Origin: Sideroxydans sp.
GTDB lineage: Bacteria > Pseudomonadota > Gammaproteobacteria > Burkholderiales > Gallionellaceae
Assembly (NCBI GenBank): GCA_016124455.1
Contig: WGNQ01000008.1
Span: 179,457-243,456 of the forward strand
Direction: 5' to 3'
DNA: 64,000 nt
The translations under genes were made by a program, and so were the position numbers. The notes below the pieces were generated by a model. The model saw only the letters and a list, made by a program, of their open reading frames with translations. It searched no databases and was not told the DNA's origin. Positions 48,599-58,827 of the stretch are shown here, piece after piece. Each line of letters opens with the position of its first letter. Position 1 is the stretch's first letter.

Positions 48599-49867
48599 AT
48601 GATTAGCCATCTGGGACGCTATGAAGTCATCGGTGAGCTTGGCCAGGGTGCGATGGGCATTGTCTACCGGGCGCGAGATCCCCTGATTGACCGGGTGGTG
48701 GCAATCAAGACCATCAACCTCAGTCTGGCGCAGGAAGAAAAGGAAGAGTACGAAGGGCGTTTCTACCAGGAGGCGAAAGCCGCCGGGCGCCTGAGCCATC
48801 CGAATATCGTCACCATTTATGATGTGGGCAAGAGCGGCGACGTGGCCTACATCGCCATGGAATTCCTGGAAGGCCGCGAACTGCGCGATATCCTGAACGA
48901 CTGCGTGGAACGCATGCCGGTCGAGCAAGCGCTCGACATCAGCGCACAGGTTGCGATGGGGCTGGCTTACGCGCATGAGCATGACATCGTGCATCGCGAT
49001 GTGAAACCGTCCAACATCATGGTTGGGCGCGACGGGCACGTGAAAATCACGGACTTCGGTATTGCGCGCATGGCGTCTTCCGCGGTGCGTACGCAGACCG
49101 GTATGGTGCTGGGGTCGCCCAAATACATGTCTCCGGAGCAGGTGATGGGGCGCGTGACCGACCAGCGTTCCGACATTTTCTCGCTCGGTGTCATGCTGTA
49201 TGAAATGCTGACCGGGCAGTCTCCGTTCATGGGTGAGAATGTCAACGCCATCATGTACCAGACACTGAATGCGGTGCCTGCACCACCGGGTACGCTGAAC
49301 CCGGAAGTGCCGGACATGCTTAATTTTATCGTGGCCAAGGCGCTGGCGAAGAGCCTGGACGACCGCTACCAGAATGCCCGCGAGTTTGCGGCTGATCTGC
49401 GGGCCTGTCGCGACAGCATGTTGCGCAGCGGCGGCAGTACCTCGCCGAGAGCGTCATCGGTGCCCGCTGGAAAGCTGGGCGATGCCGCGCCGTCTGCCGG
49501 GCGAACCGAAGTGGAGGCGGAGGAATCCAGGCCGGTACCTACGATGGGGCTGTCCAAGGCCTTTGATTCCTTTGGTGCCACGATGCGGCTGGCGGCATTG
49601 ACCAATGATGAGCAGGAGGTCGAGGAGTTTTCCAAGACTTTCAAGATGACGCGCCCCAGTATGGAGGCCATCAAGCAGGCCGCACCGGTTGTCAAGCCGA
49701 AAGCGAAACCACAGCAGGTTGCCGTGCGCCAGGCTGCAGCAGCGCCCGCATATCATGGGAAAACTGCGGAAGCTTCCTCCACCAAGTGGGGCAACTGGCT
49801 GCTGGTATTGATTGTGTTGCTGGTGCTGGCAGGCGTGGCCGAACTGATCGAGCTCATCTTTTTCTAA
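48599..49867 (+). CDS. Serine/threonine protein kinase, membrane-tethered
   Basis: Hanks-type kinase of 422 residues. Glycine loop GELGQGAMGIVY, ATP-lysine Lys37 (VAIKTI), catalytic HRDVKPSN at 132-139, DFG at 152-154 and SPEQ in the activation segment are all intact, so it should be active. Residues 275-395 form a disordered-looking linker, and a single hydrophobic helix (about 402-420) at the extreme C-terminus anchors it. ATG 48599 has GAGGG upstream; TTG 48584 is the alternative. It lies 74 bases after the cyclase/PEGA gene and probably works in the same pathway. Confidence 0.93.
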   Translation: MISHLGRYEVIGELGQGAMGIVYRARDPLIDRVVAIKTINLSLAQEEKEEYEGRFYQEAKAAGRLSHPNIVTIYDVGKSGDVAYIAMEFLEGRELRDILNDCVERMPVEQALDISAQVAMGLAYAHEHDIVHRDVKPSNIMVGRDGHVKITDFGIARMASSAVRTQTGMVLGSPKYMSPEQVMGRVTDQRSDIFSLGVMLYEMLTGQSPFMGENVNAIMYQTLNAVPAPPGTLNPEVPDMLNFIVAKALAKSLDDRYQNAREFAADLRACRDSMLRSGGSTSPRASSVPAGKLGDAAPSAGRTEVEAEESRPVPTMGLSKAFDSFGATMRLAALTNDEQEVEEFSKTFKMTRPSMEAIKQAAPVVKPKAKPQQVAVRQAAAAPAYHGKTAEASSTKWGNWLLVLIVLLVLAGVAELIELIFF

Positions 49868-49886
49868 TCCGGCAATCCTTGCTGGA

Positions 49887-50363
49887 ATGCCGGGTATGAG
49901 TCAGCACTTCAAATTCAGCTCTTCCCGATATCTTGCTGCCATGCTGTGTATTGCACATGGCGCATTTCTCATGGTGCTGCCGCTGCTGGCCTTGCCGTTC
50001 TGGAGCCGGCTGCTGCTGGCGGCGGCGGTGCTGTTCAGCCTGGGGTATTACCTGTGGCGCGATGCCTGGCTGCTGGCAGCAGACTCTTGTACCGGCCTGA
50101 CGCTGCAAGGCGAGGTCGTCATCCTGAGCTTGCGTAATGGTGCTCAGCTGCACGCCGAGGTTGTGCCCGGCAGCTTGCTTACACCGTTGCTGATGGTATT
50201 GCGGCTGTCGCTGCCTGCGTCGCGCAAAGCGCGCAGCCTGGTGATTCTGCCGGATAGCCTGGGGGCGGACTCGTTCAGGCAGTTAAGGGTGTGGCTGAAA
50301 TGGGGATGGTCAGGCCACGCCGTAGCCGGGCGGGGCAAGCACGGTGGGTTCGGCCAGCGGTAA
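49887..50363 (+). CDS. YgfX/CptA-like membrane protein
   Basis: Protein of 158 residues with two adjacent hydrophobic segments (about 16-38 and 40-57). A soluble tail follows, containing [15 protein letters not shown] and a C-terminal RVWLKWG. The shape and the position next to nadB and the rpoE operon match the YgfX (PF07254) family, linked in E. coli to succinate dehydrogenase flavinylation partner SdhE and to cell-shape effects. The start could be 49887 or 49896. Its last 54 bases overlap the convergent nadB gene. Family call is tentative. Confidence 0.65.
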   Translation: MPGMSQHFKFSSSRYLAAMLCIAHGAFLMVLPLLALPFWSRLLLAAAVLFSLGYYLWRDAWLLAADSCTGLTLQGEVVILSLRNGAQLHAEVVPGSLLTPLLMVLRLSLPASRKARSLVILPDSLGADSFRQLRVWLKWGWSGHAVAGRGKHGGFGQR

Positions 50364-51899
50364 GCTATCCGGGTAGTCCTTGCTGTAGTGCAGGCCGCGG
50401 CTTTCGTGCCGGGCCAGTGCGCTTTGCACGATAAGATCCGCGCTCAGAACCAGATTGCGCAGTTCCAGCAGGTCGGCGGTGACGTGGAAGTTGGCGTAGT
50501 ACTCGTGGATTTCCTCGTGCAGCAGCTGGATACGGTGTTGTGCACGCTGCAGGCGTTTGGTGGTGCGCACGATGCCGACATAATCCCACATGAAACGGCG
50601 CAACTCTTCCCAGTTGTGCGAGATGACAATCTGTTCGTCGGAATCGGTGACGCGGCTTTCATCCCATTGCGGCAGCGGTGGTGTCTTTCCGTGCGGCTTG
50701 TCGAGGATGTCGCGGGCGGCGGCATCGGCGAATACCAGGCATTCCAGCAGCGAGTTGCTAGCCAGGCGGTTGGCGCCGTGCAGGCCGGTGTAGGCCGTCT
50801 CGCCGATGGCATACAGGTTGCCCACGTCGGTGCGGCCTTGCAAGTCGGTGACGAGTCCCCCGCAGGTGTAATGTGCGGCCGGCACGACCGGGATAGGCTG
50901 GCGCGAAATGTCGATGCCCAGTGCCAGGCAGCGCGCATAAATGGTGGGGAAATGTTCCTGGAGGAAACTCGCCGGCTTGTGCGAGATGTCGAGATAGACG
51001 CAGTCGAGGCCGCGTTTTTTCATTTCGAAGTCGATGGCGCGCGCCACGATGTCGCGCGGCGCCAGCTCTGCGCGCTTGTCGTGCCAAGGCATGAAGTGGG
51101 TACCGTCCGGCAGCTTCAGGATACCGCCTTCACCACGTACCGCTTCGGAAATCAGAAACGATTTTGCATGCGGGTGATACAGGCAGGTCGGGTGGAACTG
51201 GATGAACTCCATATTGGCAACCCGGCAGCCGGCGCGCCAACCCATGGCGATGCCGTCGCCGGTGGAGGTGTCAGGGTTGGTGGTATACAGATAAACCTTG
51301 CCGGCGCCGCCGGTAGCCAGGATCACGTTGTCGGCGGCAATGGTAATGATTTCGCCGCTTACGCTGTTGAGGGCATAGGTGCCATGGCAGCGGTTGTCAG
51401 GCTGCCCGAGCTTCCTGCCGGTGATCAGGTCGATGGCAATGTGGTGCTCCAGCAGCGTAATGTTGGGGTGTGCCATTGCCTTGGCGGCGATGGTTTCCTG
51501 CACGGCCATGCCGGTGGCATCGGCAGTATGGATAATGCGCCGATGGCTATGGCCGCCTTCCCGTGTCAGATGGTAGCCGGAATCGTTGCCGGCATCGCGG
51601 GTGAAGGGTACGCCCTGGGCGATCAGCCAGTCGATAGCCTGCTTGCCATGTTCGACAACATGGCGTGTGGCGGTAAGGTCACACAAGCCGGCACCTGCGG
51701 TCAGCGTGTCCTGGATGTGTGCCGCCATTGAGTCGTCGTCGGCCAGAACTGCGGCAATGCCACCCTGTGCCCGGCTGCTGGCACCTTCCAGCAGCGATTT
51801 CTTGGTGATGATCGCGACCTTTTTGTGGTCGGCGAGCTTCAGGGCGGCTGACAGGCCGGCCAGACCGCTGCCGATAATCAGGACGTCAAATTGCAACAC
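50310..51899 (-). CDS. nadB: L-aspartate oxidase
   Basis: FAD enzyme oxidising L-aspartate to iminoaspartate, first step of NAD synthesis. The FAD-binding [18 protein letters not shown] is at the N-terminus; [23 protein letters not shown] and the substrate-site region FHPTCLY and [10 protein letters not shown] follow. I choose GTG 51899 (529 residues), two codons before QFDVLIIG. The frame stays open to an ATG at 51959, which would add 20 unconserved residues, so the start is uncertain. Divergent from rpoE, and convergent and overlapping with the ygfX-like gene. Confidence 0.93.
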   Translation of the reverse strand: MLQFDVLIIGSGLAGLSAALKLADHKKVAIITKKSLLEGASSRAQGGIAAVLADDDSMAAHIQDTLTAGAGLCDLTATRHVVEHGKQAIDWLIAQGVPFTRDAGNDSGYHLTREGGHSHRRIIHTADATGMAVQETIAAKAMAHPNITLLEHHIAIDLITGRKLGQPDNRCHGTYALNSVSGEIITIAADNVILATGGAGKVYLYTTNPDTSTGDGIAMGWRAGCRVANMEFIQFHPTCLYHPHAKSFLISEAVRGEGGILKLPDGTHFMPWHDKRAELAPRDIVARAIDFEMKKRGLDCVYLDISHKPASFLQEHFPTIYARCLALGIDISRQPIPVVPAAHYTCGGLVTDLQGRTDVGNLYAIGETAYTGLHGANRLASNSLLECLVFADAAARDILDKPHGKTPPLPQWDESRVTDSDEQIVISHNWEELRRFMWDYVGIVRTTKRLQRAQHRIQLLHEEIHEYYANFHVTADLLELRNLVLSADLIVQSALARHESRGLHYSKDYPDSLPLAEPTVLAPPGYGVA

Positions 51900-52037
51900 T
51901 TGTGCTATCCATTCATTGGGGTGACGAACTATAGCAAAATCCGGCGCATTCGCTAGCATCAGCGATCAACAGCCGTTGCGTAAAAGTGAACTAATTCGAA
52001 CCGGCCTTGTCCATCCCCGCGAGATTGGTGCAAATGG

Positions 52038-52066
52038 CTGACGCCTGTGCCCTCAGCGGTTATACT
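52038..52066 (+). promoter_or_regulatory. Candidate sigma-70 promoter of rpoE
   Basis: CTGACG (52038-52043) and TATACT (52061-52066), 17-base spacer, 48 bases before the rpoE ATG. The -10 is good, the -35 modest. No GAACTT/TCTGA pair with sigma-E spacing is visible here. Confidence 0.5.
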
Positions 52067-52113
52067 AGCGCGCCGCCGCAGAAGCGGTCTGAATGAAACT
52101 AGGATAACGGGAA

Positions 52114-52713
52114 ATGGGCGACAGGGAAGTCGATCAACAACTGGTCGAACGTGCGCAGCGTGGTGACAAGCATGCGTTCGAACTGTTGATCGCCAAGTAT
52201 CAACGACGGCTGGCTCGTCTGATTTCGCGCTTTGTGCGCGATTCGGCCGAGGTCGAGGACGTGACCCAGGAGGCTTTTATCAAGGCCTATCGTGCTCTGC
52301 CTGCGTTTCGCGGCGAAAGCGCGTTTTACACCTGGCTGTACCGGATAGGCATCAACACGGCAAAGAATTATCTGCTGTCGCTGGGACGGCGGGCGCCGAC
52401 CACTACTGCATTCGACGCAGAGGAGGCGGAAGGTTTCGAGGATGCCGGGTTGCTGCAGGAAGTCAGCACGCCGGAAAATGAATTAATGAGCAAGCAGGTG
52501 GTCGAAGTGGTGAATACCTCCCTGCAGCAGTTGCCGGACGATTTGCGCACAGCGCTGACACTGCGTGAAATCGAAGGGTTGAGTTATGAAGAAATTGCGG
52601 CGGTGATGAATTGTCCTGTCGGTACTGTGCGTTCCAGGATTTTCCGGGCGCGCGAGGCAATTGCAACCAATTTGCGCCCGTTGTTGGGCACCAGTAAAGA
52701 CCAGAGGTGGTAG
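52114..52713 (+). CDS. rpoE: Sigma-E (ECF) RNA polymerase sigma factor
   Basis: Extracytoplasmic stress sigma factor, 199 residues. Region 2 reads EDVTQEAFIKAYRALPAFRG with FYTWLYRIGINTAKN; region 4 reads LREIEGLSYEEIAAVMNCPVGTVRSRIFRAR. It directs RNA polymerase to envelope-repair genes when freed from RseA. First in rpoE-rseA-rseB-rseC-mucD; rseA begins two bases after the stop. Confidence 0.97.
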   Translation: MGDREVDQQLVERAQRGDKHAFELLIAKYQRRLARLISRFVRDSAEVEDVTQEAFIKAYRALPAFRGESAFYTWLYRIGINTAKNYLLSLGRRAPTTTAFDAEEAEGFEDAGLLQEVSTPENELMSKQVVEVVNTSLQQLPDDLRTALTLREIEGLSYEEIAAVMNCPVGTVRSRIFRAREAIATNLRPLLGTSKDQRW

Positions 52714-52715
52714 AC

Positions 52716-53204
52716 ATGAAAGAACATATTTCAGCCTTGATGGATGGCGAGCTGTTCGACGATGAGGCGGAAGCATTGCTCGATAAAATCAAACGCGATC
52801 CGGCAGGACATGAAGAATGGCTCTCCTATCACCTGATCAGCGATGCTTTGCGGCAGCCGGATCATGTGCACGCCGATATCAGCCGCAGCATGCATGAGCG
52901 ACTCAAGGATGAGCCTACCGTGCTTGCCCCGCGCAGTCGCACCGTACAGAAAGTGCGCTGGTTTGCGTTGTCCGCCGCGGCGTCGGTGCTGGCGCTGGCC
53001 GTCGTGGCCTGGCTGTCGGTACAGGTCGGTCCGGAAGTCGGGCCACAGATAGCCATGCAGCAACAAAACAATAATGTACGTCCCGCCAGCATGAATATGG
53101 ACGACTATCTGATGGCACACCAGGAATTCTCCCCCAGTGCCAGTGTTGAAGGAATGACCCCCTACATTCGCACCGTGGCGAGTGGGGGAGGAAGGCAGCC
53201 ATGA
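52716..53204 (+). CDS. rseA: Anti-sigma-E factor RseA
   Basis: Single-pass inner-membrane anti-sigma factor. Residues 1-75 are the cytoplasmic sigma-binding domain (MKEHISALMDGELFDDEAE), followed by one helix (about 82-102) and a periplasmic tail (to 162), the expected target of DegS/RseB control. ATG 52716 has AGAGGTGG upstream; a GTG three codons earlier is possible. Its stop overlaps rseB (ATGA). Confidence 0.92.
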   Translation: MKEHISALMDGELFDDEAEALLDKIKRDPAGHEEWLSYHLISDALRQPDHVHADISRSMHERLKDEPTVLAPRSRTVQKVRWFALSAAASVLALAVVAWLSVQVGPEVGPQIAMQQQNNNVRPASMNMDDYLMAHQEFSPSASVEGMTPYIRTVASGGGRQP

Positions 53205-54184
53205 GGTTGTGGTGGGTGCTGGTGTTGGTGTTGTCGTGCGGGGCGGAAACTGCGGTAGCCGAAGAGCCGAACCAGGTGGATCTGGACTGGCTGAAAACCA
53301 TTGCTTTTGCCGCACATCAGACGGATTACAGCGGGACTTTCATCTACCAGTACGGCAGCCACATTGAAACATCCCGCATTACCCACATCTCGGACCGGGA
53401 TGGCGAGCATGAAAAGCTGGAAAGTCTGGACGGCCCGCATCGCGAGATAATCCGCAACAACGACGAAGTATGGTGCAGTCTGGATGGGCACAAGGCGGTT
53501 CAGCTGGAAAAACGGCACAAGGATCGCGAGTTTCCTGCACTGCTTCCTGAACAGCTCACGGCACTCAACGAAAATTACCGCATTCGCACCGGCCCCAAGG
53601 CGCGCATTGCCGGGTTCAATGCCCAGACCATTATATTCCAGCCCAAGGACAACCTGCGCTATACCCATAAATTCTGGGCTCATACTGATTCCGGCCTGTT
53701 GCTGAAAGCTGCCGTGCTGAACGAACGGAATCAGGTGGTCGAGCAATATGCGTTTACCGAACTGACTATTGGCGGCGATATCAAGCACGACTGGACGGTA
53801 CCCGACAAGTCCCTGGCAGTTTCCCTGGCGCAAAAGCTGCATCTCTCCCCTTTACCCAAGGCCGGTGAGCCGGTTGTTGATAGCGGCTGGCAGGTGGATG
53901 CCTTGCCGCCGGGGTTCCAGAAAATCATGGAGATCCGTCGCCCGATGCGCGGCAAGAAGGCTCCGGTATTGCACATGGTGTTTTCCGACGGATTGGCCGG
54001 CATTTCGGTGTTTATCGAGAAGCTTTCCGATAACCCGGATGTGAATCCGACACTGTCGAGTCAAGGTGCGATCCAGGTTTACAGCAAGGTCATCGATGAT
54101 GACCATCTCGTGACGGTGGTTGGCGAAGTGCCGCCGCGCACTGTCATGCAGGTCGCCGACTCCGTACGTTACGCGGGTAACTAG
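53201..54184 (+). CDS. rseB: Sigma-E regulatory protein RseB/MucB
   Basis: Periplasmic protein that shields RseA from cleavage and senses mislocalised lipoprotein or LPS. The 327-residue product has a signal peptide (1-20, ending TAVA). The MucB/RseB N-domain contains FAAHQTDYSGTFIYQYG, and the C-domain HMVFSDGLAGISVFIE. It starts on the rseA stop. Confidence 0.94.
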   Translation: MRLWWVLVLVLSCGAETAVAEEPNQVDLDWLKTIAFAAHQTDYSGTFIYQYGSHIETSRITHISDRDGEHEKLESLDGPHREIIRNNDEVWCSLDGHKAVQLEKRHKDREFPALLPEQLTALNENYRIRTGPKARIAGFNAQTIIFQPKDNLRYTHKFWAHTDSGLLLKAAVLNERNQVVEQYAFTELTIGGDIKHDWTVPDKSLAVSLAQKLHLSPLPKAGEPVVDSGWQVDALPPGFQKIMEIRRPMRGKKAPVLHMVFSDGLAGISVFIEKLSDNPDVNPTLSSQGAIQVYSKVIDDDHLVTVVGEVPPRTVMQVADSVRYAGN

Positions 54185-54185
54185 C

Positions 54186-54623
54186 ATGCTCGAGACCCGT
54201 GCCATCGTCGTGCAACTGGAAGGGACGGAAGCCATCGTAGAGTCACGGCAGGGGGGCGGCTGTGGCCATTGCGACAGCGAAAAGGGCTGCGGCAGCGGCA
54301 AGCTGGCGCAACTGTTCTGTACCCAGCCGCGCCGTTTCCGGGTACGCAATGGAATTAATGCGCGCATAGGCGAAGAGGTGCAGGTGGCAATAGCGGACGG
54401 TGTGTTGTTGCGCGGTGCGTTGACCATGTATTTCCTGCCTTTGTTGCTGGCGCTCGGCGGAGGGATGGTGGGAACCAGTTGGGCGCACAGCGCCGCCAGC
54501 AGCGATGCCTATGCGGCTGGCGGTGTGGTGCTGGGGCTGGTCACCGGTTTCCTGCTGGTCAGGCTGCTTGCCTTGCGACGCTCCTCTTCTGCGGTTCCCC
54601 CGGTCATCACGCGCTGCGGTTAA
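54186..54623 (+). CDS. rseC: SoxR-reducing / sigma-E regulator RseC family protein
   Basis: Inner-membrane protein of 145 residues. The N-terminal cysteine cluster (GGGCGHCDSEKGCGSG, about 24-39) is the RseC/RsxC-associated signature. Two transmembrane helices follow (about 78-97 and 107-127). One base separates it from rseB. Family members affect sigma-E activity and the Rsx electron-transfer complex; which applies here is not visible. Confidence 0.9.
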   Translation: MLETRAIVVQLEGTEAIVESRQGGGCGHCDSEKGCGSGKLAQLFCTQPRRFRVRNGINARIGEEVQVAIADGVLLRGALTMYFLPLLLALGGGMVGTSWAHSAASSDAYAAGGVVLGLVTGFLLVRLLALRRSSSAVPPVITRCG

Positions 54624-54680
54624 CAGGGTTTAACCGACGGTTTGTCCTTTAATTTTTCTGCTCAAGTGAGGATGTTAGAG

Positions 54681-56078
54681 ATGCTGAAAAAATTGTTCAT
54701 GATCGCCCTGGTTTGTTTCATGTCGCAACAGGCTTCTGCCATGGACCTGCCCGATTTTACCGAACTGGTTGCCAAGCAGGGCCCCGCGGTGGTCAACATC
54801 AGTACTACGCAGATTATCCATAACGCCCAGGGCTTCCCCGGCATGCCGCCGGGCATGGATGAGAATGATCCGTTCTACGAATTCTTCCGCCGCTTTGCGC
54901 CGCAAATGCCGCGTGATCAGGAGCAGCAGTCCCTGGGTTCCGGTTTCATCATCAGTTCCGATGGCTATATCCTGACCAATGCCCATGTGGTGGACGGCGC
55001 GGATACGGTTACCGTGCGGCTGACCGACAAGCGCGAGTTCAAGGCCAAGGTGATCGGTGCCGACAAGCGTGCCGATGTGGCGCTGATCAAGATCAATGCG
55101 ACCGGCCTGCCGCAGGTTACCCGAGGCGACTCCGACAAGCTCAAGGTGGGCGAGTGGGTGGTGGCGATCGGCTCCCCGTTCGGGTTCGACAACAGCGTGA
55201 CTGCCGGTATCGTCAGCGCCAAGGGGCGTTCCCTGCCGCAGGAAAACTACGTTCCGTTCATCCAGACCGATGCGGCGATCAACCCCGGTAATTCCGGCGG
55301 CCCGCTGTTCAACATGAAAGGCGAGGTCGTAGGGATCAATTCGCAGATATACACGCGTTCCGGCGGCTATATGGGGCTGTCGTTCGCCATTCCGATCGAT
55401 GTGGCGATGGACGTGGCCAATCAGCTGCGCACCACCGGCAAAGTGACGCGTGGCCGCATGGGGGTAACCATCCAGGAGGTAACGCGTGATCTGGCCGACT
55501 CCTTCGGGCTCAGCAAGCCGACCGGGGCGCTGATCAGCAACGTGGAAAAAGACGGTCCGGCGGACAAGGCGGGTATCCGGGTCAGCGACGTCATCCTCAA
55601 GTTTGACGGCAAGACAGTGAATTCGTCGGTGGATCTGCCGCGCATCGTTTCCGCAACGCGTCCCGGCAGCAAGGTGGTCGTGCAGCTGTGGCGCAAGGGA
55701 GCAAGCAAGGAAATTACCATGACCGTGGGTGAGCTGCCCTCGGATAAGCAGGTGGCTGAGCGCAGCAAGCGTGGCGGAGCAGAGCCTTCTGGCGAAAGCG
55801 TAACGCGCATGGGGCTGGCCCTGAGTGAACTGAGCGACGAGCAGAAGAAGGAGCTGGATATCAGCGCCGGCCTGCTGGTGGAAGATGTCCGGGGGGCTGC
55901 GGCGCATGCCGGGCTGCATCGCGGCGATATCGTACTGGCGATCGGCAACGTCGAAGCGAGCTCGCTCAAACAGTTCAACGAGGTGCTGAAACAGATACCC
56001 AAGGGGCGCAATATTGCGCTGCTGGTGCGTCGCGGCGAGAACGCTTCCTACGTGGCGATCAAGCTCGACGAAAAATAA
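54681..56078 (+). CDS. mucD: Periplasmic HtrA-family serine protease (MucD/DegQ type)
   Basis: Periplasmic protease and chaperone for misfolded envelope proteins. The 465-residue product has a signal peptide (1-17, QQASA). A trypsin-like domain carries the triad His102 (LTNAHVVDG), Asp132 (RADVALIKI) and Ser205 (GNSGGPLF). Two PDZ domains follow (about 255-345 and 370-455). I start at ATG 54681, nine bases after GAGG; ATG 54672 in the same frame lacks a site. Position after rseC is the MucD arrangement. Confidence 0.95.
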   Translation: MLKKLFMIALVCFMSQQASAMDLPDFTELVAKQGPAVVNISTTQIIHNAQGFPGMPPGMDENDPFYEFFRRFAPQMPRDQEQQSLGSGFIISSDGYILTNAHVVDGADTVTVRLTDKREFKAKVIGADKRADVALIKINATGLPQVTRGDSDKLKVGEWVVAIGSPFGFDNSVTAGIVSAKGRSLPQENYVPFIQTDAAINPGNSGGPLFNMKGEVVGINSQIYTRSGGYMGLSFAIPIDVAMDVANQLRTTGKVTRGRMGVTIQEVTRDLADSFGLSKPTGALISNVEKDGPADKAGIRVSDVILKFDGKTVNSSVDLPRIVSATRPGSKVVVQLWRKGASKEITMTVGELPSDKQVAERSKRGGAEPSGESVTRMGLALSELSDEQKKELDISAGLLVEDVRGAAAHAGLHRGDIVLAIGNVEASSLKQFNEVLKQIPKGRNIALLVRRGENASYVAIKLDEK

Positions 56079-56203
56079 CCGGAAAGTTGCCGGCTATACC
56101 GGCGTATCCCGCCAAAATCGGCTAGAATTCGTGCCTTTCGAATCATGGGCGTTCGCGAATTCCGGCCGAGACTGGCGGGATACGTTTTTCTGACCAGGTA
56201 ATC

Positions 56204-57997
56204 ATGCAACATATCCGTAATTTCTCCATTATTGCGCATATTGATCACGGCAAGTCGACGCTGGCCGATCGCATCATCCATCTGTGTGGCGGCCTGTCCG
56301 ACCGCGAAATGGAGGCGCAAGTGCTCGACTCGATGGATATCGAGCGCGAGCGCGGCATCACCATCAAGGCACAGACTGCTGCGCTGAGCTACAAGGCGCG
56401 CGACGGCCAGATATACAACCTCAACCTGATCGATACCCCGGGGCACGTGGATTTTTCCTACGAAGTATCGCGTTCGCTGTCGGCCTGCGAGGGTGCGCTG
56501 CTGGTGGTGGATGCCTCGCAGGGGGTGGAAGCACAGACCGTGGCCAATTGCTATACCGCGCTGGATCTCGGCGTGGAAGTGGTACCGGTGCTCAACAAGA
56601 TTGATTTGCCGTCCGCCAATCCGGAAAACGCCATCGCGGAGATCGAGGACGTCATCGGCATCGATGCGCAGGATGCGGTGCATTGTTCAGCCAAGACCGG
56701 CCTGGGTGTGCAGGACGTGCTGGAAGCATTGATCGTCAAGGTGCCGCCGCCCAAGGGCGATCCGGATGCACCGCTGCAGGCGCTGATTATCGATTCCTGG
56801 TTCGATAATTATGTCGGCGTAGTGATGCTGGTGCGCATCGTGAATGGTACGCTGAGGCCCAAGGAGAAAATACGCTTCATGGCTACCGGCGCGCAGCACC
56901 TGACCGAGCACATCGGTGTGTTCACGCCCAAGTCGCAACCGCGCGAGATACTTTCCGCAGGCCAGGTCGGTTTCATCATTGCCGGCATCAAGGAATTGAA
57001 AGCCGCCAAGGTCGGCGACACCATTACCCACCAGACCCGCCCTGCCGAAGCCGCATTGCCGGGCTTCAAGGAAGTTCAGCCCCAGGTATTCGCCGGGCTG
57101 TTCCCGGTCGAATCCAACCAGTACGAGGCGTTGCGCGACTCGCTGGAGAAACTGAAGCTGAACGATGCGGCCTTGCAATATGAGCCGGAAGTATCGCAGG
57201 CGCTGGGTTTCGGTTTCCGCTGCGGTTTCCTCGGCCTGTTGCACATGGAGATCGTGCAGGAACGGCTGGAACGCGAATTCGACATGGACCTGATCACCAC
57301 TGCGCCTACCGTGATCTACGAGGTGGTGCAGCGCGACGGCACGGTGCTGATGGTGGACAACCCGTCCAAGATGCCGGATCCTTCCAAGATCGAGGAAATT
57401 CGCGAACCGATCGTCGACGTCAACCTGTACATGCCGCAGGAATACGTCGGCGCGGTGATTACGCTATGCACCCAGAAGCGCGGCGTGCAGGTGGACATGG
57501 TCTACCACGGCAAACAGGTGCTGCTGAAATATGAAATGCCAATGGCGGAGATCGTGCTCGACTTCTTCGACAAGCTGAAGTCGGTGTCGCGCGGCTATGC
57601 CTCGATGGATTACGAATTCAAGGAATATCGTCCTGCCGACGTGGTCAAGGTCGACATGCTGATCAACAGCGAGAAAGTGGATGCGCTGTCGATTATCATG
57701 CATCGCGCCAACAGCCAGTATCGCGGGCGCGAAGTGGCGGCCAAGATGCGCGAAATCATTCCGCGCCAGATGTTCGATGTGGCGATCCAGGCGGCCATCG
57801 GCGCCAATATCGTGGCGCGCGAGAACGTGAAGGCGCTGCGCAAGAACGTGCTGGCCAAATGCTACGGCGGCGATATCACGCGTAAAAAGAAACTGCTGGA
57901 GAAACAGAAGGCCGGCAAGAAGCGCATGAAGCAGGTGGGCAGCGTGGAAATTCCGCAGGAGGCCTTCCTCGCCATTTTGCAGGTTGACGAAAAGTAA
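56204..57997 (+). CDS. lepA: Elongation factor 4 (LepA)
   Basis: Ribosome-bound GTPase that back-translocates or aids ribosome assembly, 597 residues. G1 [14 protein letters not shown]3 [11 protein letters not shown] and G4 NKIDLP are intact, followed by EF-G-like domains and the LepA-specific C-terminus ([19 protein letters not shown]). A TAGAAT at 56123-56128 in the 125-base gap after mucD may be its -10. It is followed after 16 bases by lepB. Confidence 0.98.
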   Translation: MQHIRNFSIIAHIDHGKSTLADRIIHLCGGLSDREMEAQVLDSMDIERERGITIKAQTAALSYKARDGQIYNLNLIDTPGHVDFSYEVSRSLSACEGALLVVDASQGVEAQTVANCYTALDLGVEVVPVLNKIDLPSANPENAIAEIEDVIGIDAQDAVHCSAKTGLGVQDVLEALIVKVPPPKGDPDAPLQALIIDSWFDNYVGVVMLVRIVNGTLRPKEKIRFMATGAQHLTEHIGVFTPKSQPREILSAGQVGFIIAGIKELKAAKVGDTITHQTRPAEAALPGFKEVQPQVFAGLFPVESNQYEALRDSLEKLKLNDAALQYEPEVSQALGFGFRCGFLGLLHMEIVQERLEREFDMDLITTAPTVIYEVVQRDGTVLMVDNPSKMPDPSKIEEIREPIVDVNLYMPQEYVGAVITLCTQKRGVQVDMVYHGKQVLLKYEMPMAEIVLDFFDKLKSVSRGYASMDYEFKEYRPADVVKVDMLINSEKVDALSIIMHRANSQYRGREVAAKMREIIPRQMFDVAIQAAIGANIVARENVKALRKNVLAKCYGGDITRKKKLLEKQKAGKKRMKQVGSVEIPQEAFLAILQVDEK

Positions 57998-58013
57998 TTC
58001 ACTGGGAGTACCG

Positions 58014-58817
58014 ATGGACTTTGCATTGATCATGTTTCTGCTGCTGCTGGTTACCGGTGGCGTATGGCTGTTTGACCGCTTCATGCTGCGCTCCAGGCGC
58101 GCCGGAGATGCCAAGGAGCCGTGGTGGGTGGAGTATTCGAAGAGCTTCTTCCCGGTCATTCTCGCCGTGTTCCTGTTGCGCTCTTTCCTGGTCGAGCCGT
58201 TCAAGATACCCTCGGGCTCCATGATTCCGACCCTGATGGTCGGTGATTTCATCCTGGTCAACAAATATACTTACGGCATCCGCCTGCCGGTCATCGACAA
58301 GAAGATTATCGAGGTCAGTTCCCCGCAACGCGGCGATGTAATGGTGTTCCGCTACCCCGAAAATCCATCGGTGGATTTCATCAAGCGGGTGGTGGGGTTG
58401 CCGGGCGACGTGGTCGAGTACCGCAACAAGCAGTTGTACATCAACGGCGTGGCGCAGCAGCAACACAATGATGGCGAGTACAATTACGTGGAAAGCGGTT
58501 TGCATTTTGTGCATACCGAGCGTTACAGCGAAAACCTGCATGGGCATGTCCACCCGATATTGATCAACCCGGATACGCCCAGCATGCGCCTGGATGCGGT
58601 GGCGGAGTTCCCGCACAAGGACAGTTGCAGTTACACTGAAGATGAAGTGAAATGCACGGTGCCACCGGGAAATTACATGATGTTCGGCGACAACCGCGAT
58701 AACAGTCGCGATAGCCGCTACTGGGGATTCGTGCCGGACAGCATGATTGTCGGCAAGGCGTTTGCGGTCTGGATGAATTTCAGTGACCTGAAACGTATCG
58801 GGACATCCATCAACTGA
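58014..58817 (+). CDS. lepB: Signal peptidase I
   Basis: Membrane protease that removes signal peptides. The 267-residue product has two N-terminal helices (about 2-20 and 45-60). The catalytic Ser69 lies in PSGSMIPTL and Lys124 in FIKRVVGLPGD; GDNRDNSRDSRYWGFV completes the family boxes. ATG 58014 has GGGAG at 58004-58008; an upstream frame overlaps lepA. Confidence 0.97.
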   Translation: MDFALIMFLLLLVTGGVWLFDRFMLRSRRAGDAKEPWWVEYSKSFFPVILAVFLLRSFLVEPFKIPSGSMIPTLMVGDFILVNKYTYGIRLPVIDKKIIEVSSPQRGDVMVFRYPENPSVDFIKRVVGLPGDVVEYRNKQLYINGVAQQQHNDGEYNYVESGLHFVHTERYSENLHGHVHPILINPDTPSMRLDAVAEFPHKDSCSYTEDEVKCTVPPGNYMMFGDNRDNSRDSRYWGFVPDSMIVGKAFAVWMNFSDLKRIGTSIN

Positions 58818-58827
58818 GGGAGAGCGA

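Noticed and set aside
51985..52100. Sigma-E autoregulatory promoter upstream of rpoE (GAACTA near 51988, TCTGA near 52088)
   Set aside because: The two elements are about 95 bases apart instead of about 16, so they do not form one promoter.
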